Source: G020354085 sp964629975
Lineage (GTDB): Bacteria; Pseudomonadota; Gammaproteobacteria; Acidiferrobacterales; Sulfurifustaceae
Direction of reading: 5' to 3'
NCBI GenBank assembly: GCA_964629975.1
Contig: CAZVUN010000097.1
Location: forward strand, 1-11,561
DNA length: 11,561 nucleotides
In this document: positions 5,838 to 11,561 of the stretch, piece by piece
How positions within the stretch are numbered: position 1 is the stretch's first letter
Layout: every line of letters starts with the position of its first letter
Notes under the pieces: model-generated
Told to the model about the DNA's origin: nothing
What the model saw: only the letters and a program-made list of their open reading frames with translations
The model's database searches: none
Translations under genes and position numbers: made by a program

Positions 5838-6251
5838 TTCGCCATGCCCCGCTCCCGGATTGTCAGCGCCCTGCAGGAATTCTTTGCCGCCCGCTCCGCC
5901 ACCGTTGTGTGTGCCTATCTCTTTGGCAGCCACGCCCGTGACGAAGCGCGCCCCGGCAGCGATGTGGATGTCGCCGTGCTGTTCAGGCAGACGCCGCCCG
6001 CAACGCTCGAGGGTTTGGGTTTCGACCTCAAGGGTGAGCTGGAACGCGCGCTCGGCCAGACCGTCGACCTGATCGTGCTCAATCGTGCGTCGCTTGATCT
6101 GGTGCATCGGGTCTTGCGCGATGGTGTCCTCGTGGCCGAGCACGATCGCGCCGCGCGCGTCCGCTTTGAGGTACAGCGACGCAACGACTACTTCGACCTG
6201 CTTCCCTACCTCCGCGAGTACCGCCACTCCACGCCGAGACCGTCGCCGTGA
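5829..6251 (+). CDS. mntA: MntA-type minimal nucleotidyltransferase, antitoxin of a type VII system
   Basis: MntA antitoxins silence their HEPN toxin by transferring AMP groups from ATP onto a tyrosine near the toxin active site. The 140-residue product has the nucleotidyltransferase signature FGSHARDEARPGSDVDVAVLF: G33-S34, ten residues, then D45-V-D47. A likely third acid is D80 in TVDLIVLN. These are the catalytic features of minimal nucleotidyltransferases. The ATG at 5829 overlaps the dnaE2 stop (TGATG), suggesting translational coupling; a second in-frame ATG at 5844 follows a -10-like TATACT and gives a 135-residue form closer to usual family starts. Neither has a good Shine-Dalgarno. 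The stop overlaps the hepT start by four bases. The call is firm because of the pairing with the HEPN gene; the start is uncertain. Confidence 0.9.
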   Translation: MYTFAMPRSRIVSALQEFFAARSATVVCAYLFGSHARDEARPGSDVDVAVLFRQTPPATLEGLGFDLKGELERALGQTVDLIVLNRASLDLVHRVLRDGVLVAEHDRAARVRFEVQRRNDYFDLLPYLREYRHSTPRPSP

Positions 6252-6658
6252 CGGATCGGGAACTCATCGACAAGAAGCTCGCTTTCATCGAGACGTGCGT
6301 GCGTGAGTTGCGGACCCTCTGTACCCCGGCGCGCATCGCCACGGACCTGCGCGAGGAGCGATTCGCGGCGCACACGGTGCAAATCGCCGTGCAGGCTGCC
6401 CTCGATGTCGCCTCCCATATCGTCTCGGATGAACGACTGGGCGAGCCGGAGACCAACCGCGAACTGTTTGATCGCCTGGCGCGGGCCGGTTGGCTGAGCC
6501 CGGAGCTGACCGACACCATGCATCGCATGGCGGGGTTTCGCAATGTGGTGGTGCATGGATATCAGGCCCTTGATCGCCAGATTCTGACGGACATCGTGCA
6601 GCATCGGCTCGACGACTTGTTGGCCTTTGTCGCCGCCGTCCGCGGGCGCCTGGTCTGA
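6248..6658 (+). CDS. hepT: HepT-type HEPN ribonuclease toxin (DUF86)
   Basis: HepT is the toxin of the MntA-HepT system; HEPN proteins of this kind cut RNA as dimers unless AMPylated by MntA. The 136-residue product is predicted almost entirely helical and bears the HEPN motif R-x4-H-x-Y in FRNVVVHGY: R98, H103, Y105, with Y105 the expected AMPylation target. The N-terminal DLREERFAAHTVQIAVQAAL and the tail LDDLLAFVAAVR are typical for DUF86. The ATG lies in ATGA with the mntA stop, so antitoxin and toxin are translationally coupled. The motif is complete and there is no frame damage, so the pair appears functional. It sits directly behind an SOS polymerase gene, which may only reflect a favourable insertion site. 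Confidence 0.9.
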   Translation: MTDRELIDKKLAFIETCVRELRTLCTPARIATDLREERFAAHTVQIAVQAALDVASHIVSDERLGEPETNRELFDRLARAGWLSPELTDTMHRMAGFRNVVVHGYQALDRQILTDIVQHRLDDLLAFVAAVRGRLV

Positions 6659-6730
6659 TCGCCCGAGCGAATCGGACGGTGTCGCCGTCGCGCCCGACGC
6701 TCAACAGAAGCATGATCGACGGACGGAATC

Positions 6731-8068
6731 ATGAGTGACGTTATCATCATCGGTGGCGGTATTTCCGGCTTGACTACGGCGTGGTTCCTGCGCGCGCGTG
6801 GCCACGCCGTGCGGGTGCTGGAGGCGGCGAACGAGCCGGGCGGCTGCCTGCGCACCGTGCGGCACGACGGTTTCCTCATCGAGGCCGGTCCGAATTCCAC
6901 GCTCTCGAAGGGCGGGGCGTTCGACGAGCTGGTGCAAGGCGTGGGGCTTGCCGCCGAGCAGATCGAGGCCAATCCGCTCGCCAAGCGCCGCTACGTGGTC
7001 AAGCACGGCACGCCGGTGGCGTTGCCGGGCAGCCCGCCGGCGTTTCTCAAGACCCGGCTGTTCAGCACGCGCGCCAAGCTGCGCCTGCTGGCCGAACCCT
7101 TCATCGGCCGCGCCTCGCAGGAGGAATCGGTGGCGCAGTTCGTGCGCCGCCGGCTCGGCCAGGAATTCCTCGACTGGGCCATCGATCCCTTCGTGTCCGG
7201 CGTCTATGCCGGCGATCCCGAGAAGCTCTCGGTACGCGCCGCGACCGCCAAGGTGTATGCGCTCGAGGCCGAGTACGGCTCGCTCATCAAGGGTGCCCTG
7301 CTGCGCGCGCTGCGCGGCCAGGCAAGCGGGCCGCAGCCGCGCGGGCGGCTGGTGTCGTTTCGCGGCGGCATGCAGGCGCTGCCGACGGCGATTGCTGCGC
7401 GCCTCGGCGATGCCGTGCAGCTCAACGCCGCGGTCACGGGCGTGAGCCGCAATCCCGCCGGGCGTTGGCAGGTGCGCACGGCCGGCAAGGTGTACGAGGC
7501 CGATCAGGTCGTGCTTGCGACCGCGGCCGATGCGGTGGCGCAGCTGCTCGCGCCGCTCGATGCGGCGCTCGCCGCCGAGCTGCGTGCCATTCACTACCCG
7601 CCGGTGATGTCGGTGGCGCTCGCGTATGCACGCAGCCAGGTGGAGCACCCGCTCGACGGGTTCGGCATGCTGATCCCGGGCCGCGAGCGGCGTTCGACGC
7701 TCGGTGCGCTGTTTTCCTCCACGCTGTTCCCGGGGCGCGCGCCGGACGGCGATGTGCTGCTCACCGCGTTCATCGGCGGCGCACGCAACGAGGCGGTGGC
7801 GGGCATGGGCAATGCGGCGCTGATCGCACAGGTCACGGCTGATTTGCGCGGGCTGCTCGGCATCACGGGGGAGCCGCACCTCATGCGCGTAAGCCGCTGG
7901 CCGCGCGCGATTCCGCAGTACGAGCTCGGCCACCTGGAGCGCATCGCGCGTATCGAGGCGGCGCTCGCGCGGCTGCCCGGGCTGCACACCCGCGCCAACT
8001 GGCGCGACGGCATCTCGGTGGCCGATTGCATCACGAATGCGCATGCCTTCGCGCAGCGCCTCGTCTAG
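6731..8068 (+). CDS. hemG: Oxygen-dependent protoporphyrinogen oxidase (HemG/HemY type)
   Basis: The enzyme oxidises protoporphyrinogen IX to protoporphyrin IX with FAD and O2, the penultimate step of haem synthesis, at the cytoplasmic membrane. The 445-residue product begins with the FAD-binding Rossmann motif VIIIGGGISGLTTAWFLRARG and the associated VLEAANEPGG. IEAGPNS follows, characteristic of this oxidase. The interior DPFVSGVYAGDPEKLS and the C-terminal VSRWPRAIPQYELGHLERI, then LHTRANWRDGISVADCI, are the family's FAD/substrate signatures. Length is normal. The name hemG is used for this family in some databases although it is unrelated to the E. coli flavodoxin-like HemG; hemY is the Bacillus name. 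A weak GGACGGA precedes the ATG. The 72-base gap from hepT contains no clear terminator. Confidence 0.93.
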   Translation: MSDVIIIGGGISGLTTAWFLRARGHAVRVLEAANEPGGCLRTVRHDGFLIEAGPNSTLSKGGAFDELVQGVGLAAEQIEANPLAKRRYVVKHGTPVALPGSPPAFLKTRLFSTRAKLRLLAEPFIGRASQEESVAQFVRRRLGQEFLDWAIDPFVSGVYAGDPEKLSVRAATAKVYALEAEYGSLIKGALLRALRGQASGPQPRGRLVSFRGGMQALPTAIAARLGDAVQLNAAVTGVSRNPAGRWQVRTAGKVYEADQVVLATAADAVAQLLAPLDAALAAELRAIHYPPVMSVALAYARSQVEHPLDGFGMLIPGRERRSTLGALFSSTLFPGRAPDGDVLLTAFIGGARNEAVAGMGNAALIAQVTADLRGLLGITGEPHLMRVSRWPRAIPQYELGHLERIARIEAALARLPGLHTRANWRDGISVADCITNAHAFAQRLV

Positions 8069-8101
8069 ACCACGTTCTCAATACCGAAGGGGGAATCGAC
8101 G

Positions 8102-8866
8102 ATGTGGAACAACCTGGCACGCATCCTGTTAGCAGCGCTCGTGGTGGCCGGCGCCTTGATCGCCTACCTGTTCGTCGGGTATGCGCGCATGAGCGATGAG
8201 CTGGCGCAGACCAAGAAGCAGCTCGAGGACAGCAGCCATGAGCTCACCGACGCGCGCAAGCGCGCCGAGGCCGAGGTAGCACGCCTCGCGCGGGAGAAAG
8301 AGGAGGAGATGGCGCGCCTGCAGCAGACGCACGATGAAATGATGAAGAGCCTGGAGAAGGAGATGCAGGCCGGCGCGGTCACGATCACGCGGCTCGCCGA
8401 CCGCCTGACCGTCAACATCGTCGACAAGATCCTGTTCCCCTCGGGCGAGGCGTCGGTCTCGGACGAAGGCAAGAAGGTGCTGGAGCGCGTGGGCAAGGTA
8501 CTGCAACAGGCCAAGGACAAGACCATCCGCATCGAAGGCCACACCGACAACGTGCCGATCGGCAAGACGCTGCGCGAGCGTTTCGCCACCAACTGGGAGC
8601 TGTCGGCGGCGCGCGCGACCACGGTTGCGCGTTTCCTGCAGGAAAGCACCAAGATCGACCCGGCGGTGTTCGAGGCGGTGGGTCTGGGCGAATATCACCC
8701 GATCGCGGATAACGCGACCGAGAAGGGCCGCGCGCAGAACCGGCGCATCGAGATCGTGCTCTTTCCGCGCGTGCAGGCGCTCGCCAAGGAGCTGCCCAAG
8801 ACCGCGCCCGATGCCAAGGCCGAGCCGGCCAAGCCGCAGGCCAACGACAAGGCCAAGCAGCCGTAG
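8102..8866 (+). CDS. OmpA-family peptidoglycan-binding protein, membrane-anchored with coiled coil
   Basis: The 254-residue protein probably tethers the cell envelope to peptidoglycan. It has one N-terminal hydrophobic segment (residues about 5-26, ILLAALVVAGALIAYLFVGY) that looks like an uncleaved anchor. Next comes a charged coiled coil (about 30-90, rich in Glu, Lys and heptad Leu). The OmpA C-terminal domain (about 105-222) carries IRIEGHTDNVPI, NWELSAARA and the closing AQNRRIEIVL. A Lys/Pro/Ala-rich tail ends it. The arrangement resembles MotB-like and 'OmpA/MotB' proteins, but there is no MotA partner here and no plug motif, so flagellar function is not supported. A strong Shine-Dalgarno, AAGGGGGA at 8087-8094, fixes the ATG. 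It is 33 bases from hemG and may be co-transcribed. Confidence 0.85.
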   Translation: MWNNLARILLAALVVAGALIAYLFVGYARMSDELAQTKKQLEDSSHELTDARKRAEAEVARLAREKEEEMARLQQTHDEMMKSLEKEMQAGAVTITRLADRLTVNIVDKILFPSGEASVSDEGKKVLERVGKVLQQAKDKTIRIEGHTDNVPIGKTLRERFATNWELSAARATTVARFLQESTKIDPAVFEAVGLGEYHPIADNATEKGRAQNRRIEIVLFPRVQALAKELPKTAPDAKAEPAKPQANDKAKQP

Positions 8867-8870
8867 GCCG

Positions 8871-8888
8871 GCCGCGCCTCAGCGCGGC
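8871..8888. terminator. Short GC hairpin between convergent genes, possible bidirectional terminator
   Basis: GCCGCGC (8871-8877) pairs perfectly with GCGCGGC (8882-8888) around a four-base loop. It lies four bases after the OmpA-domain gene and covers the stop codon of the opposing gene. No T-run follows on either strand, so a classic intrinsic terminator is not established. Confidence 0.35.
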
Positions 8889-10093
8889 GTGCGTTGCGTA
8901 CCGGCGGCGGCGTAGCCGGTGAGCTCGACGTAGCCGACGCCGCTCGCGGCGCGGCCGCCGCGCGTGCCGCGCACATCGACCGCGCCTTCCCAGTAACGCA
9001 CCGATACGGCGAGCTCCTGGTCGGCGAGCACCGGCGTCAGCTCGAGCGACAACTGCGCAGACGGCACGGTCAGACGCCAGCGCGCCGGATAGCTTCCGTT
9101 GCGTGGCGACCGCCAGTGGTTGAGGACGGCGATGTCCACATCTTGCGCCGCAAGGCGCTGCGCCGTGCCGGCCGCATCAATGAAGCTGCCCGCACTGAAC
9201 GGGTCGCGGCTGCCGTCGGCGCGGCGCAACTGGTAGTACATGAGCTCGCTGCCGTCGTCGAGCTGCAGCGCGAACCAGTCCCAGCCGACCTGCTCGGGCC
9301 CGAGCGCGCTCGTGCTCCATTCCCGGTCGAGCCAGGATGTGCCGCGCACGCGTGTCACCTCGCCGTTGGTCGTGACCGAACCCTCGGTGGTGAGGCGCGG
9401 CAGCGAATAGTAGTAGGACGCGTTGCCCGGCTCGGCGCTCTTGCGGCTCAAGCCCCGTTCGCCTTGCAGCACGACCGGTTTGGCCGACGTGAGGCGCAGA
9501 TCGAGCGCGATGCCGTTGGCGCCCGTGCGCAGGCGCCAGGTCGCGGGCGCCTGCGGCTCGGCATCCACGCGCCAGTCCTCGAGCCACACGGCAAACGGCG
9601 CGGCGCGCGCCCCGGCCAGACCGGCGGCAGCGCGCGCGAAGCGCTCGAAGAAGTGAAAGCGCTTGCCGCGCACATCGGTCAGCGCGAAGTGAGCCATGTA
9701 CGCCTGGTTGGTCGCCCATGCCGAGTCGCGCACCGCGGCGTGCGGGCTCAAGGCGATGCGAAAGAGCGTCAACTCGTAGCCGAAGCGCCGGCCGTCGGCG
9801 GCGAACAGGTTGCCGGTGAAATACCACCACTCGTTGCGAAACTCCGGGTGCGGCCCATGATCGGCGGGGAAGCGAAAAGGGCGCGGTGCGGTGGCGCGCG
9901 CGTAGCCGGTATCGGCCGCGCCGCCCAGCACCTGTGCCACGTCGAAGCGCGCGCCCTCCGGCACCGGCGCCGGGCGCAGCGCCAACCACAGCGCGACGGC
10001 GGCCACGGCCAGCAGCGCGAGCGCGGCGAGGAGCAGGCGCGGCACGGCTAGCCGCGGGATGGCGTTGCGAGGCTGTCTTGGTGAGGTTGGCAT
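8879..10093 (-). CDS. AttH/CrtC-like lipocalin-fold protein associated with an ABC transporter
   Basis: The 404-residue product has an N-terminal hydrophobic segment (about 14-40, LLLAALALLAVAAVALWLAL), so it is probably membrane-anchored and faces the periplasm. The body has the hallmark HPEFRNEWWYFTGNLF, then GYELTLFR, SWLDREWSTSALGPEQVGWD and FALQLDDGSELMYYQLR. These belong to the AttH / carotenoid 1,2-hydratase-like family of double-lipocalin proteins. Homologues sit beside ABC transporters with FtsX-type permeases, as in Agrobacterium attEFGH, and this gene follows such a permease by 78 bases on the same strand. A lipid- or pigment-handling role is plausible, but the true substrate is unknown. 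Carotenoid hydratase activity is unlikely to be the role without crt genes nearby. No SD sequence was needed for the call. Confidence 0.85.
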   Translation of the reverse strand: MPTSPRQPRNAIPRLAVPRLLLAALALLAVAAVALWLALRPAPVPEGARFDVAQVLGGAADTGYARATAPRPFRFPADHGPHPEFRNEWWYFTGNLFAADGRRFGYELTLFRIALSPHAAVRDSAWATNQAYMAHFALTDVRGKRFHFFERFARAAAGLAGARAAPFAVWLEDWRVDAEPQAPATWRLRTGANGIALDLRLTSAKPVVLQGERGLSRKSAEPGNASYYYSLPRLTTEGSVTTNGEVTRVRGTSWLDREWSTSALGPEQVGWDWFALQLDDGSELMYYQLRRADGSRDPFSAGSFIDAAGTAQRLAAQDVDIAVLNHWRSPRNGSYPARWRLTVPSAQLSLELTPVLADQELAVSVRYWEGAVDVRGTRGGRAASGVGYVELTGYAAAGTQRTPR

Positions 10094-10171
10094 CGAGGGT
10101 CGATGGGTGCTTGTCTAATTGCGGCTGACTGCGCCCAGTTCCGAAAGGGCATTCGCCTCGGGTCTTGGGCG

Positions 10172-11561
10172 CTACTCCTCGCGCAGGCTCTCGGCTGGCG
10201 AGGCGCGTGCCATCTTGAGCGCCGGGTAGACGCCGGCCACGAGCGCCGCGACGACCGCGAGCACCAGACCTTCGGTCAGCACCGCGCCCGGCACCAGCGT
10301 ATCCATGCTCCAGCCGAAGGCGCGCCGGTTGATGACGTGGATCAGCAGCAACGCGAGCGCACCCCCCACGGGAATGGCGAGCACGCCCGCGATCAGGCCC
10401 ATGACCCCGGTCTGTGACAGCACCAGCGCGCGGATCTGCCCAGGCGTGAAGCCGACCGCACGCAGTACGCCGAGCTCGCGCGCACGTTCGAGCGACAACG
10501 CCATGAGCGCCGACAGGATGCCAATGACCGCCGCGACCACCGCCAGCAGCCGCAGCACGCTGGTAATGGTGAAGGTCCGGTCAAAGATCGCGAGCGACTC
10601 GGCGCGGATCTCGCGCGTCGAGCGCAGCACCACCTGCTGGCCGGGCGGTATCTGGGCGCGGATGGCGGCCGTGACCGCGGCGGGATCGGCCCCGGGCGCG
10701 AGCCACACACCGAGGGTAGTGATGTACGGGTCGTTGAAGTAGCGATCGTACAGCGAGCGCAGCATCACCACCTGGCCCTGCTCGGTGGCGTAATCGCGGA
10801 ATACGCCGCTCACGCGAAACGCCGTCGGCCCGCGGTCGGTGCGCAGCTCGATGCTGTCGCCGGCGCGCACGCCGCGGTGGTAGGCATAGGGTTCGGTCAC
10901 CAGCACGGCGCGACCGGCGAAGAACTCCTCGCGCGCGGTCTTGGGGTCGCCGTCGAGGATCGTAAAGCGTTCGGCGAACCACGGAGCGATCTCGAGTGCC
11001 ATCAGCTCATCGAGACGCCCGGCGGACTCGACCACGACAGTGCGCGCGTGCGAGATGTGGCGGATACCGGGCACGGCGCGTACGCGTGCGACCAGCTGCG
11101 GGTCGAGATGTGCCGGATTGCGGGTCGACTTGAGGCTCGGGGCGGCGACGTACAGGTCGGCGCGCAGCGTCGTGTCGAGCCAGTCGGCCACCGAGGCGCG
11201 AAAGCTCGCAATCATGATGCCGACCCCGATGGTGGTCGCGACCGCGAGCATGAGCGCGGCGATCGCCACGCCGGTGCGCGACAGCGCCGCGTCGATGCCG
11301 CGCAGGGCCAGGCGCGCACTGGGCCCGAGGCGTGCGGCGAGCGCGGCCGCCGGACCGCGCGTCGCCAGGCGCACGCACCACGGTGCGAGCAGCGTCATGC
11401 CGATCAGCACCAGGAACAGCGCCCCGAAGGCGAGCAGGAGGCTGCGGCCCGGCGAGGCGAGCGTGACCGCGGCCAGCGCCAGCAGCGCGAGACCGGCGAG
11501 CGCGAGCCACGGGGTCGCGGCGTGCACGCGCGCCTCGAGTACCGAGCGCGCGAGCGTCATG
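10172..11561 (-). CDS. FtsX-type ABC transporter permease, C-terminal part (cut by window end)
   Basis: The visible 460 or so residues are the second half of a large FtsX/MacB-type permease, the membrane subunit of an ABC exporter likely handling lipids or lipoproteins. Hydrophobic segments at the start (WLALAGLALLALAAVTLA and the next LLLAFGALFLVLIGMTLL) precede a further one, GVAIAALMLAVATTIGVGIM. A soluble periplasmic domain of about 220 residues follows, ending near FDRTFTI. The classic FtsX ending comes last, with LERARELGVLRAVGFTPGQI, AGVLAIPVGGALALLL and GLVLAVVAALVAGVYPALKM, ending AESLREE. Full-length relatives have about 800 residues or more, so the ATG at 11560 is internal and the gene continues beyond the right edge, where an ATPase gene is expected. 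Downstream on the same strand is the AttH-like gene, the usual order. Confidence 0.9.
   Translation of the reverse strand, partial: MTLARSVLEARVHAATPWLALAGLALLALAAVTLASPGRSLLLAFGALFLVLIGMTLLAPWCVRLATRGPAAALAARLGPSARLALRGIDAALSRTGVAIAALMLAVATTIGVGIMIASFRASVADWLDTTLRADLYVAAPSLKSTRNPAHLDPQLVARVRAVPGIRHISHARTVVVESAGRLDELMALEIAPWFAERFTILDGDPKTAREEFFAGRAVLVTEPYAYHRGVRAGDSIELRTDRGPTAFRVSGVFRDYATEQGQVVMLRSLYDRYFNDPYITTLGVWLAPGADPAAVTAAIRAQIPPGQQVVLRSTREIRAESLAIFDRTFTITSVLRLLAVVAAVIGILSALMALSLERARELGVLRAVGFTPGQIRALVLSQTGVMGLIAGVLAIPVGGALALLLIHVINRRAFGWSMDTLVPGAVLTEGLVLAVVAALVAGVYPALKMARASPAESLREE

Noticed and set aside
6659..6730. Terminator between hepT and hemG
   Set aside because: Only a five-base stem (GACGG/CCGTC) without a T-run is visible, too weak in this GC-rich sequence.
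6701..8044. 447-residue antisense open frame opposite hemG
   Set aside because: It mirrors the whole protoporphyrinogen oxidase gene, whose motifs are clear, and has no recognisable domain itself.
8894..10051. 385-residue plus-strand open frame opposite the AttH-like gene
   Set aside because: The minus-strand product shows clear family motifs; the plus-strand frame has composition-driven sequence only.

Overview
The window comes from a GC-rich proteobacterium, most likely a gammaproteobacterium or a close betaproteobacterial relative. The evidence is codon use, the DnaE2 and oxygen-dependent protoporphyrinogen oxidase types, and an environmental-type integron integrase remnant. No rRNA, tRNA or CRISPR array is visible.

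The left 1.3 kb is a patchwork of broken accessory genes. Bases 1-52 look like one end of an IS21-type insertion sequence. It abuts the C-terminal third of an integron integrase (intI, 53-428). Six bases after the intI stop lies a second, diverged 5' fragment of dnaE2 (435-520), cut off abruptly. From 521 to about 1300 a block of toxin-antitoxin-type genes sits on the minus strand: a DUF4258 gene and a DUF2283 gene overlapping by 4 bp, a small antitoxin, and a frameshifted, truncated ParE/RelE toxin remnant that ends exactly at the dnaE2-fragment junction.

The centre (1333-5829) is a full-length dnaE2 (imuC), the error-prone DNA polymerase III alpha subunit of SOS mutagenesis. Two extra in-frame segments enlarge it to 1498 residues. 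One is a stretch of about 56 residues (1717-1884) that looks like an intergenic repeat read through in frame. The other is a 423-residue intein with a LAGLIDADG homing endonuclease (3634-4902), placed in the polymerase core motif before SHSASF. Removing the intein leaves 1075 residues, which fits the DnaE2 family. No imuA, imuB or recognisable LexA box lies in the window.

Immediately downstream, and overlapping the dnaE2 stop, is an intact MntA-HepT (type VII) toxin-antitoxin pair (5829-6658). The polymerase is therefore flanked on both sides by toxin-antitoxin-type genes.

The right half is ordinary chromosome. It holds protoporphyrinogen oxidase (hemG/hemY type, 6731-8068) and an inner-membrane-anchored OmpA-domain protein (8102-8866). 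Converging on these from the minus strand are an AttH/CrtC-like lipocalin-fold protein (8879-10093) and the C-terminal half of an FtsX-type ABC transporter permease (10172 to the window end). The last two form a typical AttFGH-like export unit whose ATPase should lie beyond the right edge.
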